A stretch of DNA of 64,000 bases from Streptomyces sp. PsTaAH-137 (GTDB taxonomy: Bacteria; Actinomycetota; Actinomycetes; Streptomycetales; Streptomycetaceae), in NCBI RefSeq assembly GCF_003259365.1, contig NZ_QLLY01000018.1:1-64000 (forward strand). Reading direction: 5' to 3'. The notes under the pieces were generated by a model, which had not been told where the DNA came from, did no database searches, and worked only from the letters and a program-made list of their open reading frames with translations. Made by a program: the position numbers and the translations under genes. Below are positions 24,551-33,112 of this stretch, one piece after another (within the stretch, counting starts at the first letter, position 1; each line of letters begins with the position of its first letter).

Positions 24551-25066
24551 ATGCCCCTGACAGAGACACTCGCGCGCGTCGACGCGGACCTGGCCGCCGG
24601 CCGGGTCCCCGTCGCACGCCAGCGCCTGCGCGGTCTCCTCTCGTCCTTCCCGCACGACCTGACGCTCCGCCGTCGTCTCGCCGAGGTCTACCGGCTCTAC
24701 GGTGATGCCGCCGAGGCCGGGCGCTGGATGTACCTCGAAGAGGACCGGAACGCCGACGAGACCGCTGCCTTCGAAACGCGGTACGCGACTCCCGCGCGGC
24801 GGATGAGGGCCCTCGCGTGGCAGGGCTCCGAGTCACAGGCCGTCACCGCCTTCGCGGAGGAGCAGCTGGCCGCGGTGCGGACCGCCTGCGCCGAGGAGTT
24901 GGGGCACCCCGTCGACTGGGACGACCGTGCCTCCTACCCGTCGGCGGACGAGGTCCCCTCCGGGCCGTGGACGGTCGGCGGTGTGCTGGCGGGCGGCGGC
25001 TGCCTGGTGGCGGTTCTCGTCTTCCTCGCGATCTTCGTGAACGGGCTTGTGGCACTCTTCGACTGA
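24551..25066 (+). CDS. DUF6584-like hypothetical protein
   Basis: A 171-residue protein with an N-terminal helical part like a TPR (LARVDADLAAGRVPVARQRLRGLLSSFPHDLTLRRRLAEVYRLYGDAAEAGRWMYLEED) and one C-terminal membrane helix at about 145-167 (VGGVLAGGGCLVAVLVFLAIFV). The pattern matches the actinobacterial DUF6584 family, of unknown function. It follows the sigma factor by 155 bp on the same strand. ATG at 24551, with no strong ribosome binding site. Confidence 0.7.
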   Translation: MPLTETLARVDADLAAGRVPVARQRLRGLLSSFPHDLTLRRRLAEVYRLYGDAAEAGRWMYLEEDRNADETAAFETRYATPARRMRALAWQGSESQAVTAFAEEQLAAVRTACAEELGHPVDWDDRASYPSADEVPSGPWTVGGVLAGGGCLVAVLVFLAIFVNGLVALFD

Positions 25067-25197
25067 TCCGGGCCGCCCGGGCCGGTGAGCAGCGCCGCCG
25101 CCGTCGAAGCACCTTCCTCAGTACCGTGCTTGATCACGAGACGCCGGGGTACGGGGTGGTGGTCCGGTGCGGACACTGTCGGCGGAAGGTGGGTCAC

Positions 25198-25665
25198 GTG
25201 GTGCGGGCAGAGGTGGGCGACGGCCGGACATCGGGGATCGTCGAGCCGGTGTCGGCCCTGTTCGAGGGCAGCGCGGAGATCGCTGAGGCTCGCCATCTGG
25301 CCCGAGGGTTCCTGGCCGACGTCCAGACGACGCTCGGGGTTCCTGTCTCGGAACGGGTGACGACCGTGGTGCAGCTCGTCGTCAGCGAGCTGGTGACCAA
25401 TGCCCATCGGCACGCGTCGGGTCCGTGTCTGTTGACGTTGGAGGTCAACGCGGGGGCCGTGGAGGTGACCGTCTGGGACGGCGAAGCGGCGCCGCCGGTG
25501 GCCCAGGCCGCGGATCCGCAGCGGTTGGGTCAGCACGGGCTGGAGATCGTGATGGCCGTATGCCGCAGTTTTGAGGTGCACCGAGAGCCGGTGGGCAAAA
25601 GGATCAAGGGAACCGTCGTGCTCGCGGACGACCCCGGGGGCCATGCCTCCGGCCGGTTGCTCTGA
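25198..25665 (+). CDS. Anti-sigma-factor-like ATP-binding protein (HATPase_c)
   Basis: A 155-residue single-domain GHKL ATPase of the RsbW/SpoIIAB type. The N box is VVQLVVSELVTNAHRHASGP, the G1 region VWDGEAAPPVA and G2 LGQHGLEIVMAVC. In Streptomyces such kinases bind sigma factors or phosphorylate STAS proteins. The GTG at 25198 is preceded by GGAAGG and begins the conserved fold; in-frame GTG codons upstream would only add poorly conserved residues. Being close to a SigB-type sigma gene makes that factor a candidate partner. Confidence 0.8.
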   Translation: MVRAEVGDGRTSGIVEPVSALFEGSAEIAEARHLARGFLADVQTTLGVPVSERVTTVVQLVVSELVTNAHRHASGPCLLTLEVNAGAVEVTVWDGEAAPPVAQAADPQRLGQHGLEIVMAVCRSFEVHREPVGKRIKGTVVLADDPGGHASGRLL

Positions 25666-25775
25666 CGCCTCCGGCCGCCACGAAGCCGGTCCTCGGGGGA
25701 GTTCGCTTCGCTGCGGGCCGAGGGTGGTGCCGGCTCCGGTTCCGACACCACCCTTCGGTGGACGCGCTGCCGGCG

Positions 25776-26174
25776 TCAGCTGTAGGAGACGCCGTCGAGG
25801 ACAGCGATGATGATCTTTCCTTCTTCGTGATGCCTGACCGTCACGCTGCGACTCAGACTGTGGACCATCAGCCAGCCGAATCCGCCGGGGACGCTCGGGT
25901 CGTAGGGGATCGTCCGGGGTGGAACGCTGCTGCGGTCCCCGATCTCGACCACGAACTCGCCGTCCTGTTCCCGCGTGCAGAAGTGGTTGACGCCGCCCCC
26001 GTGGTTCAGGGCGTTGCCCACCAGTTCGCTGACCACGAGGAGTGCGTCCTCCAGCAGGCGTCGAGCCCGGTCCGGGGGAAGGGACTCGCAGAGCGGGATG
26101 AGGGCAGCCCGTGTGTGCGCACGTGCTTCGGAACTGGTCATGCGCTCCATGAACGGCATCTCTGGAGCGCTCAT
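25776..26174 (-). CDS. Anti-sigma-factor-like ATP-binding protein (HATPase_c)
   Basis: A 132-residue RsbW-like ATPase. The N box is LEDALLVVSELVGNALNHGGG, G1 is VEIGDRSSVPPR and G2 PGGFGWLMVHSLS. The start at 26174 follows a good GAGGAGG site. It is convergent with the other ATPase gene (25198-25665) but clearly divergent in sequence, so the pair is not a recent duplication. It could bind the same or another SigB-type factor. An upstream hairpin at 26274-26317 separates it from the NTF2-like gene. Confidence 0.8.
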   Translation of the reverse strand: MSAPEMPFMERMTSSEARAHTRAALIPLCESLPPDRARRLLEDALLVVSELVGNALNHGGGVNHFCTREQDGEFVVEIGDRSSVPPRTIPYDPSVPGGFGWLMVHSLSRSVTVRHHEEGKIIIAVLDGVSYS

Positions 26175-26273
26175 GAGAACAACCTCCTCCTCGATCGGTG
26201 GCACTGCCGTCTTTGCTTTTTCCCGGACGATCGCCCTGCATACGTCAGATACGTCACGCTCCGCATCAGCGGG

Positions 26274-26317
26274 CGCGAACGGCCCCGCCTCCCCTGAGGG
26301 AGGCGGGGCCGTTCGCG
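26274..26317 (-). terminator. Terminator after the NTF2-like gene
   Basis: Perfect 20-bp stem (26274-26293 with 26298-26317) and a CTGA loop, 28 bp after the stop of the minus-strand gene at 26345 and about 100 bp before the start of the next minus-strand gene. Confidence 0.8.
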
Positions 26318-26344
26318 AGGGGCACAGGCGGGGCTGCGCGGTCG

Positions 26345-26725
26345 TCAGAACATGCCGTTGGTGTTGGCCGCGTTCTCCGGCACGTCCTGGATGACGTCCC
26401 AGTGCTCGACGACCTTGCCGTTCTCCAGCCGGAAGAAGTCGGCCAGGGCGCGACCCGGCTTGCCGGGCTCCAGGACGAGGTGGGAGTGCGTGACGACCAT
26501 GTCGCCTTCTGCCAGGACCCGCTTGATCTCCAGCCGCAGCTGCGGGTACTCGCCGCGCAGCCAGTCCACGAATCCGGTGAAGGCCTCCGGGCCGTCGGCG
26601 GCGTCCGGGTTGTGCTGGATGTAGCGGTCGCCGAAGTGGTCCGCGACGGCCTTCCGGGGGTTGCCGCCGAAGGCGGTCCGGTAGTAGTCGACGACGATCT
26701 GCTTGTTGCGCTCGAGCTGCGACAT
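26345..26725 (-). CDS. SnoaL-like/NTF2-fold protein
   Basis: A 126-residue alpha+beta cone protein of the SnoaL-like group. NKQIVVDYYRTAFGGNPRKAVADHFGDRYIQHNPDAADGPEAF is the typical first half, and VVTHSHLVLEPG with RLENGKVVEHWDVIQDVPE the second. This fold hosts cyclases, isomerases and hydrolases with small hydrophobic substrates, or has no known activity. It is a single-gene transcript with its own terminator. The catalytic role is unknown. Confidence 0.82.
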   Translation of the reverse strand: MSQLERNKQIVVDYYRTAFGGNPRKAVADHFGDRYIQHNPDAADGPEAFTGFVDWLRGEYPQLRLEIKRVLAEGDMVVTHSHLVLEPGKPGRALADFFRLENGKVVEHWDVIQDVPENAANTNGMF

Positions 26726-26780
26726 GAGTCATTCCGTTCGGGGTGGGTGGTTCCCGGAAACGAGGACTCTGGAGCAGGTC

Positions 26781-26865
26781 GTAGTACCGGGAACCAGGAT
26801 CTCTCAACTGGTGCCCTCGCGTCATCGAAGAGGCGGCCCGGGCGGCACGCCGACGCTGGTACTAC
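26781..26865. repeat. Widely spaced inverted repeat in a divergent gap
   Basis: GTAGTACC (26781-26788) and GGTACTAC (26858-26865), 69 bp apart, in the 362-bp gap between the NTF2-like gene and the gene at 27088. A short hairpin, CGTCCCG-AGGA-CGGGACG, follows at 26876-26893. The GGTAC cores recall the -10 box of SigB-type promoters (GGGTAC/T), but a matching -35 could be proposed only on the minus strand. Confidence 0.4.
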
Positions 26866-27087
26866 TTTCTCTTGCCGTCCCGAGGACGGGACGTACGTCA
26901 GGATCTGCCGCCATCCGGCGGTGATCTCCTGTCGCCCGTCCAACGTAGCCCGGGGACTCGCCCTCCGCGCACCGCGAAAGACACCACCCGACAGGACGAA
27001 AGTCCTCTGCTCCAGCACGGCGGACGCCGGGCCCTGGAACGATCGGCCGGTTTCCACGAGGGAGCTCCGGTCCCGCACCATGGAGCG

Positions 27088-27411
27088 ATGATCTTCAAGA
27101 GCAAGAACGAACTGCACGTCCTCGTCCTGCGGGACGCCGACCACATCGCCGACGCCGTCGCTGCCGCGCTTCGTGTCGCCTCGGACGCCGAACGGCCCGG
27201 CCTGGAGCGGGCCGCCGGTCTGATCGCGCAGCAGGCGGCCGCGAGTGAGGCGGAGTTGCGCGGGCGGTGGGTGCGGGCGCGGTTGTCGGCCGCGGGGTAC
27301 GAGGGGCGTGCGGACGCGGTGGAGGCGATCAAGATCCTGCGCCGGGCCGAGCCCTCGTTGAGCCTGTACGCCGCGGTGCAGTTGGCGAAGGACGCGGTGG
27401 AACAAGACTGA
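27088..27411 (+). CDS. Small hypothetical protein
   Basis: A 107-residue, mostly helical protein (ADHIADAVAAALRVASDAER, GLIAQQAAASEAELRGRWV, ADAVEAIKILRRAEPSLSLYAAVQLAKDAVEQD) with no signal, membrane helix or recognised motif. GGAG is only four bases before the ATG. The composition suits a real coding region rather than a shadow frame. Family unknown to me. Confidence 0.6.
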   Translation: MIFKSKNELHVLVLRDADHIADAVAAALRVASDAERPGLERAAGLIAQQAAASEAELRGRWVRARLSAAGYEGRADAVEAIKILRRAEPSLSLYAAVQLAKDAVEQD

Positions 27412-27529
27412 GCGTGCAGGGGTGGGTCAGTGGGGCGGAACGTTTCGATGTGCGTATCGTTACGCATTCGAACAGTTGGTCTGGGGCAACAGTGTTCACG
27501 GTGACCAACACGAACAACGGAGAGGACTC

Positions 27530-27898
27530 ATGGATCTGCCCCGAGACGAGCAGGAGGCCTTCGCGCTCTCATCATCCGCGGTCGGAGACCTGTGGGTGAT
27601 CGCGGTGGCCGGCGAGCTGGACTTCACCACCCTGGATCCGCTCGAGCGAGCCCGCGCCGAGGCTCTGCGCACCCATTCCGGCCCCATCGCCTTCGATCTG
27701 AGCGGGGTCGGATTCTGCGACTCGTCGCTGCTCAACCTTCTCCTGGTCACGCGCCGGCAGCGAAGGGTGCTGCTCATCGGCGTGACGCGGCAGACGCAGC
27801 GGCTGCTCGACGTCACCGGCACCGCGTCCGTCTTCGAGCAGTACGCGACGGTGCCGGATGCCGTCGCAGGAAGGGCCCCGCTCATCGCCCTCGACTAG
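27530..27898 (+). CDS. STAS domain anti-sigma factor antagonist
   Basis: A 122-residue RsbV/SpoIIAA-type protein. The core is VIAVAGELDFTTLDPLERARAEAL, then IAFDLSGVGFCDSSLLNLLLVTRRQ, where the Ser-Ser after GFCD is the usual phosphorylation site of antagonist proteins. When unphosphorylated it would sequester an RsbW-like kinase and free a sigma factor. The start at 27530 follows GAGAGGA. An IR (TGCGTA-TCGT-TACGCA, 27451-27466) lies upstream and may be regulatory. With the two ATPases, the PP2C phosphatase and the SigB-type factor, the parts of a partner-switch are present within 10 kb. Confidence 0.85.
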   Translation: MDLPRDEQEAFALSSSAVGDLWVIAVAGELDFTTLDPLERARAEALRTHSGPIAFDLSGVGFCDSSLLNLLLVTRRQRRVLLIGVTRQTQRLLDVTGTASVFEQYATVPDAVAGRAPLIALD

Positions 27899-27943
27899 AG
27901 CCCATCGCGGGAGGCACGGCGTGGTGCCGTCACCGACGCGGCC

Positions 27944-28483
27944 TCAGGGCGCCAGCGGCTCGGTGGTGCGCGAAGCACTGTCGTACGTACGTGCCCTCGT
28001 CCACAGCCCGGCCTTCGGCGGATCCGGTAGAACCTGGAAGCCCACGGATCCAGGCGTCGACCAGGCCGCCGCCCGGCGGCTGCGTCCGAGGGTCACGTGG
28101 GGGCACCAGTCCTCCGGTCGCCGCTCATGACTCCCCACGCACCAGGGACCGAGCACGTCCTCGGCCAGCCCCCGGAGTCGTACGCGCAGCTCCACCAGCG
28201 CCGGATCGGCGGCGACCAGCCAGGCCAGCGTGCCGGTCCTCCCCGAGAACACATGGGGCCCCGAGATCCGCAGCGGCAACGGCAGCGCCGCCGACAGGGC
28301 GTCGCCCAGCGCGAGCCGCAGCCCCGACGGCAGCGCGGGCAGCGTGAAGAGGGTGAGATGAGGGCGGTTCGTCGGGTGCGGGTGGCCCGCCTGACTCGGG
28401 GCCCCGGCCGCGGCCAGCGCCGCCCATGCCTCGCGCACCACCTCGTCCGTCGCGTCATCGGGCAGCAGCTCGACCGTGTGCAT
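27944..28483 (-). CDS. 2'-5' RNA ligase family protein (2H phosphoesterase)
   Basis: A 179-residue LigT/ThpR-like protein with both HxT motifs: RPHLTLFTL in the first half and CPHVTLGRS in the second. The two His residues act on 2',3'-cyclic phosphates or 2'-5' linkages in RNA. Length is normal. The start at 28483 begins MHTVELLPDD. It is convergent with the STAS gene and divergent from the phytochrome gene. The physiological substrate of this family is unclear. Confidence 0.84.
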   Translation of the reverse strand: MHTVELLPDDATDEVVREAWAALAAAGAPSQAGHPHPTNRPHLTLFTLPALPSGLRLALGDALSAALPLPLRISGPHVFSGRTGTLAWLVAADPALVELRVRLRGLAEDVLGPWCVGSHERRPEDWCPHVTLGRSRRAAAWSTPGSVGFQVLPDPPKAGLWTRARTYDSASRTTEPLAP

Positions 28484-28590
28484 GGGCTCAGCGTAGGGGC
28501 CGTCCCGTCGCACGCCAGGGCGATCTCCCTCTGCCACTTGGGGAGGCATCCACCCGCGCCGATCGCGGCGGCGCAGGGCATGATGCGTGC

Positions 28591-30942
28591 ATGTACGACG
28601 AATGGCTGTCGGCCCGATCGCGCGAGGCCGAGGCGTCCGTGCCGGCGCAGTTCGACCTGTCGCAGTGCGTGCGCGAGGAGATCCACCTCTTGGGCGGTGT
28701 GCAGTCCTACGGGACGGTCGTCGCCGCCCGACCGCAGGACGGCGTCGTCGAGGTCGCCGCGGAGAACCTGCACGCGTTCTTCGGCATCGACGCCGAGGAC
28801 CTGGTCGGGGAGCACGTCACGGGAGTGCTCGACGGCGCGGTCTGGGAGGAGGTCCTGGAGGCGACGGAGAAGGACGACTCCACGGTCGTCCTCCACGTCC
28901 CGGCCGGACCCACCGGGCCCGGAGCCGGGTTCGATCTGTCCGTGCACCGCCGCGAGGGCCTCGTGGTCATCGAGGTCGAGCCGCGCGCCGGGTCGACGAC
29001 CGGCAGCCGCTCCTCGATGGGCTTCTACGACGGGGTGCGCCGCGCCCTGCGCAGGCTGCGCGGCGCCGCCACCGTGCAGGAATGCTGCGAGGCCGCCGTC
29101 CGCGAGGTCCGGGAACTCACCGGATTCGACCGGGTGGTCGCCTACCGCTTCGACGAGAGGAACGGCCCGGGCGAGGTGCTGGCGGAGAGCGTGCAGGACG
29201 GCTGGGAGCCCTGGCTGGGCCTGTGGTTCCCGGCCACGGACATCCCGCCGCAGGCGCGCCGCCTCTACGAGGAGAACTGGATCCGTGTCATCGCCGACGT
29301 CGACGACACCACCGCACGGCTGTATCCGCCGGTGCGGCAGAGCACGGGCCGGCCGCTCGACCTGTCCGGCGCCGCGCTGCGCACCGTCTCCGAGTTCCAC
29401 CTCGAATACCTGCGGAACATCGGCGTGCGCTCGTCGATGTCCGTCTCCCTCCTGCGCGAAGGCGGGCTGTGGGGACTGATCGCCTGTCACGGTGGTTCGC
29501 CCGCACACCTGACCCCTGAGGTCCGCTCAGCCTGTGAACTCTTCGGTGTCGCCTTCTCCATGCAGCTCGCCGCCATCGAGGAACGCGAACGAGTGGACGC
29601 GCTCACCTCGTCCGCCGAACGCGCCGCCGCCGTGGTCCGGCAGTTCACCTCCGACATCGAGTCGTCGCTCATCGACCATGCCGACGCCGTGCGACGTCTG
29701 GTGCGCGGCGACGGACTCCTCCTGGTGCGCGAGGACCGGGTCACCGTCGTCGGGCAGGACGTGCCCGAGGAGCTGCCCGCCATCCTGCGCCGGCACGCGG
29801 CCCGGTCGAGGCCGGGCCGGCCGTGGACGAGCGACCGGCTGCCCGAGGTCCTGGCCACCGACGGAGTCCCGCCCACCGGGATTCCCCTGCCCGCGGGAGT
29901 GCTGGTCCTGCCGCTTGGTCAGGGCGGAGACTTCCTGGCCTGGCTCCGGACCGAGCGTCCCGAGCCCCGTCAATGGGCCGCGGATCCCGCGCGGCCGGTG
30001 CTCGTGGGGCCGCGCGGCGAGCGGCTCACCCCGCGCGGCTCGGGCGCGGTGTTCCGTTCCGTGATCCGCGGGCGCAGCCTCCCCTGGACGGCCGACGACC
30101 AGTCCGCCGCGCAGGAGATGTGGCGGCTGCTCACCGGGCTCGTGCTGCGGCACGCCGACGAACTGGCCGCGCTCAACTCCGAGTTGCGCATGACGAACGA
30201 CGACCTCGATTCGTTCGCGCACGTCGCCGCGCACGATCTCAAGGAACCGCTCCGCGGGATCTCCAACGCGGCGACCTTCACCCTGGAGGACGCGGCGGAC
30301 CGGCTCGATCCGGTCAGCGTGAGCCGCCTGGGCACCGTGCGCCGCCTGGCCACCCGCATGGACGACCTGCTCAACTCGCTGCTGCTGTACGCCCGTACCG
30401 GACGTGCCGGCCTCACGCGCCGCGCCGTGTCCCTCGACGACGTACTGGACGCCGCAGTCGAGATCGCTGGACCGCGCCTGGCGGAGGAGCACGTCCGTCT
30501 GCTGCGCCCCGAGCGGCTGCCGACGGTCCTGGCGGACCCCGACCGGCTGTATGAAGTGTTCCTGAACCTCTTGGTCAACGCCGCCAAGTACGCCGCCGAC
30601 CGGGACGACCGCACGGTGGAGGTCGGCGTCGAGAACGCGGTGGCTCCGGGCGAGGCGGCGGCCGTACCGGCGGTGGTGGTCCGGGACAACGGGATGGGCA
30701 TCCCGGTGGAACGCCAGACCGACGTCTTCGATCTCTTCCGTCGTCTCCACGGTCCGCAGGAACACGGGGGAGGCACCGGCGTGGGCCTCGCCGTGGTCCG
30801 ACGGATCGTGGAGCGACACGGCGGTCGCGTCTGGCTGCACAGCGAGCCCGGCGAGGGAACGGCCTTCTTCTTCACCCTGGGAGAGGATCCCGCACCCGGG
30901 GAGGCGGGCTGGATCGGTCAGCCGGAGGGCCGCAGCCAGTAG
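28591..30942 (+). CDS. Bacteriophytochrome-type sensor histidine kinase
   Basis: A 783-residue photoreceptor kinase with PAS (about 20-135), GAF (145-330), PHY (335-515), histidine kinase dimerisation (535-610) and HATPase_c (640-775) domains. Cys26 in DLSQCVREEIHLLGGVQ is the usual biliverdin-binding Cys. FPATDIP (213-219) is the PxSDIP signature with Asp217. His270 in FHLEYLRNIGVRSSMSVSLL and His300 in ACHGG are conserved GAF His positions, though the second His of the common CHH is missing. The PHY tongue has PRGSG (481-485) instead of PRxSF. The phospho-acceptor is His548 (SFAHVAAHDLKEPLRGIS). A red/far-red light sensor is likely; its output is probably the response regulator encoded convergently next to it. 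Confidence 0.88.
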   Translation: MYDEWLSARSREAEASVPAQFDLSQCVREEIHLLGGVQSYGTVVAARPQDGVVEVAAENLHAFFGIDAEDLVGEHVTGVLDGAVWEEVLEATEKDDSTVVLHVPAGPTGPGAGFDLSVHRREGLVVIEVEPRAGSTTGSRSSMGFYDGVRRALRRLRGAATVQECCEAAVREVRELTGFDRVVAYRFDERNGPGEVLAESVQDGWEPWLGLWFPATDIPPQARRLYEENWIRVIADVDDTTARLYPPVRQSTGRPLDLSGAALRTVSEFHLEYLRNIGVRSSMSVSLLREGGLWGLIACHGGSPAHLTPEVRSACELFGVAFSMQLAAIEERERVDALTSSAERAAAVVRQFTSDIESSLIDHADAVRRLVRGDGLLLVREDRVTVVGQDVPEELPAILRRHAARSRPGRPWTSDRLPEVLATDGVPPTGIPLPAGVLVLPLGQGGDFLAWLRTERPEPRQWAADPARPVLVGPRGERLTPRGSGAVFRSVIRGRSLPWTADDQSAAQEMWRLLTGLVLRHADELAALNSELRMTNDDLDSFAHVAAHDLKEPLRGISNAATFTLEDAADRLDPVSVSRLGTVRRLATRMDDLLNSLLLYARTGRAGLTRRAVSLDDVLDAAVEIAGPRLAEEHVRLLRPERLPTVLADPDRLYEVFLNLLVNAAKYAADRDDRTVEVGVENAVAPGEAAAVPAVVVRDNGMGIPVERQTDVFDLFRRLHGPQEHGGGTGVGLAVVRRIVERHGGRVWLHSEPGEGTAFFFTLGEDPAPGEAGWIGQPEGRSQ

Positions 30943-31358
30943 TCGACCGCTCCGGTCAGCACCGTGCGGAACAGATCGAAGTTGAGCGGCTTGTAGACGT
31001 AGCTGTCGGCGCCGGCGGCATGGCAGGCGTCCTCCTCCGCCGGGGCCGTCGAGGTCGTGAACACCACGATCCGGACCGCGCTCAGGCCGGGGTGCGCGCG
31101 GACCGCTGTCAGGACGTCGTGCCCGCTCATGCCCGGCATGTTCAGATCCAGCAGCACGATGCCGGGCGGGGTCTCGGCGGCCAGGAGCCGGTCGGCCACT
31201 CCCTCGCCGCGGTCCACGAACTCCAGGCGCAGCATCGGGTGGCTGCGGGACAGGGCGCGCTGGATGGCCTCCGCGTCCTCCTGGGAGTCCTCCACGACCA
31301 GGATCGTGCCCATGTCGAGCCGCCTGACAGCGGGCCCGCCGTCGTTGTCCGTCTTCAT
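30918..31358 (-). CDS. Single-domain response regulator (Rcp1-like)
   Basis: A 146-residue CheY-like receiver with no output domain. Acidic residues in ILVVEDSQEDAEAI, the phospho-Asp in IVLLDLNMPGMSGHDVL, the Thr in VVFTTS and the Lys in SYVYKPLNF are all present. Extra-long receivers like this partner phytochrome kinases in cyanobacteria and other bacteria. Its 3' end overlaps the kinase gene's 3' end by 25 bp on the other strand, and its start overlaps the stop of the PP2C phosphatase gene (ATGA), so the pair is translated together. Confidence 0.86.
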   Translation of the reverse strand: MKTDNDGGPAVRRLDMGTILVVEDSQEDAEAIQRALSRSHPMLRLEFVDRGEGVADRLLAAETPPGIVLLDLNMPGMSGHDVLTAVRAHPGLSAVRIVVFTTSTAPAEEDACHAAGADSYVYKPLNFDLFRTVLTGAVDYWLRPSG

Positions 31359-33112
31359 GCCTTCACCTTCGCGATCAGCACCGCAGTGTCGTCGTCACCG
31401 AGTTGCCGGAACGCCGCCGAGGCGGCGATGAGATCGTTTGCCGCGGAACCCGCTGTCGCCGCGAACTTGCTGACGGCCTCGGGAAGTTGAATCTCGAACT
31501 GCGTGCCGTCGGCGGACCGCGCCTCGATGAGCCCGTCCGTGAAGAGTACGAGGGCGTCCGAGTCCGCCAGACGCAGGCTCACCGGCGTGTACCGGGCCTC
31601 CGGCACCACGCCCAGAAGCAGTCCCCGCGACTCGATCTCCTGCACCCGGCCGTCCGCGCGGCGCCACAGCGGCCAGGGATGCCCGGCGTTGGCGACCTCG
31701 GCCGACCACCCCTCGTCCGTGCGTTCCAGCGCGATCACGAGAGCGGTGACGAACTGGGAGGTCCGGTCGCGCAGGAGCGCCTGGTTGAGACGGCTGAGCG
31801 CGAGCCCGGGGCCGGCGCCGTCCTCCAGTACCGTGCGCAGGGTGTGCCGGGCCAGCCCGGTGAGAGCGGCGGCCTCCGCCCCCCTGCCGCAGACATCGCC
31901 GATGAGCAGGCAGACCCGGTCCCCGGACACGACCACGTCGTAGAAGTCGCCTCCCACGTCGAGCGTGTGGTCGGCGACCGCGTACGCCGCACTCAGTTCC
32001 AGGCCTTCCACCCGGGGCAGCCGCGGCGGCAGCAAAGACTGCTGCAGCGCCTCCACGTGCCGGCGCCGCTGCTCGTACAGCGTGGTGGTGTCGATGGCCA
32101 GGGCGGCTCGCCGCGCCACGTCGTCGACCATGCGTACATGGTCGTCCTCGACGTCCTCGCGGCCGTACAGAAAGGTGAGTGTGCCCAGCGCGCGCCCGCG
32201 AGCCTGCAACGGGCTCACGCTCATGGCGCCTGTCCCGCGCAGACCGGCGGGCAAGGGTTCCTCGAAGGCGTCCTGGACGATCTCGGCACCGGGCAGCAGG
32301 ACCGTCTCGTGAGGTGAGGCGTGGCGTTGCACGAAGTCGGTGAGCCACGAGCTGCCGTCCGGCGACAGCTTGAGCCAGTGCTGGACCGTGGCGGCCACAT
32401 GGGCGACGGCCACCGGCTCGAGATTGCCGCTCGGTGACACGAGATGGACCACGCAGCCGTCGGCGACGGCCGGCACGGCCAGGCGAGCCACCCGGCGCAG
32501 GGTCTCCTCCGCGTCCAGGCTCGCGTCCATCTGGAGCGATGCCTCCGCCAGGAACGCGTCACGCGCGCGCCGTCGTTCCTGCATCCGCTCCATGAGGAGG
32601 TGGCGGTTGCTGGCGATGAGGACGTCCGCCACCTGAGTGAGCTGCGCGCAGACCGTGCGCACGTCGTCCTCGGTCGCGGACTCCGCGAGCCCCAGCCACA
32701 GCCCCGCACTGTCGTCGGGCCCGAGCGGGAACACGCACTCCATCACCTGTCCGGCCCCGGCATCGCGAGCCAGCCGGAAGCCCTCGCCGGCTGTCGCAGG
32801 ACCCGCTACCGGAGGCTGCCCGTCGGCGAGAACGCGGGGCCACTCGCCGGGATCCGGCCAGTCGGGATCGCCGGGACGCCGGGTGATCGGCTTCTCGTCA
32901 CCCGGCCGGAACGAGCGCACGTAGGAGCCGCCTCGTGAGGTCCACCGACAGCCGACCACCACGACGGCGGCGGGTTGTCCGGCCAGTGACGCGTAGACCG
33001 AATCCGCGATCATGGTGACGTCCGTGACGCGCATGGCCTGCAACCACATGTGGTGCAGCGACTGCCACCACTCGGGCTGCTGCGGCAGGTCGGGCTGCGA
33101 GGGAATCGTCAC
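31355..33112 (-). CDS. GAF-domain PP2C (SpoIIE-type) phosphatase
   Basis: A 585-residue signalling protein. It has an N-terminal sensory region (1-200), a GAF domain (about 200-350, ASLQMDASLDAEETLRRVARLAVPAVADGCVVHLV) and a PP2C catalytic domain (365-585). In the last, LDVGGDFYDVVVSGDRVCLLIGDVCGRGAEAAAL carries the metal-binding Asp residues, and DALVLFTDGLIEAR and LGDDDTAVLIAKV close it. These enzymes dephosphorylate STAS antagonists and so switch on SigB-type sigma factors. The start is GTG at 33112. It is coupled to the response regulator gene, which could transmit the light signal to this phosphatase. Confidence 0.86.
   Translation of the reverse strand: MTIPSQPDLPQQPEWWQSLHHMWLQAMRVTDVTMIADSVYASLAGQPAAVVVVGCRWTSRGGSYVRSFRPGDEKPITRRPGDPDWPDPGEWPRVLADGQPPVAGPATAGEGFRLARDAGAGQVMECVFPLGPDDSAGLWLGLAESATEDDVRTVCAQLTQVADVLIASNRHLLMERMQERRRARDAFLAEASLQMDASLDAEETLRRVARLAVPAVADGCVVHLVSPSGNLEPVAVAHVAATVQHWLKLSPDGSSWLTDFVQRHASPHETVLLPGAEIVQDAFEEPLPAGLRGTGAMSVSPLQARGRALGTLTFLYGREDVEDDHVRMVDDVARRAALAIDTTTLYEQRRRHVEALQQSLLPPRLPRVEGLELSAAYAVADHTLDVGGDFYDVVVSGDRVCLLIGDVCGRGAEAAALTGLARHTLRTVLEDGAGPGLALSRLNQALLRDRTSQFVTALVIALERTDEGWSAEVANAGHPWPLWRRADGRVQEIESRGLLLGVVPEARYTPVSLRLADSDALVLFTDGLIEARSADGTQFEIQLPEAVSKFAATAGSAANDLIAASAAFRQLGDDDTAVLIAKVKA

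Noticed and set aside
27451..27466. TGCGTA-TCGT-TACGCA dyad upstream of the STAS gene
   Set aside because: Only 6-bp arms and no regulator to connect; mentioned with the gene but not listed separately.
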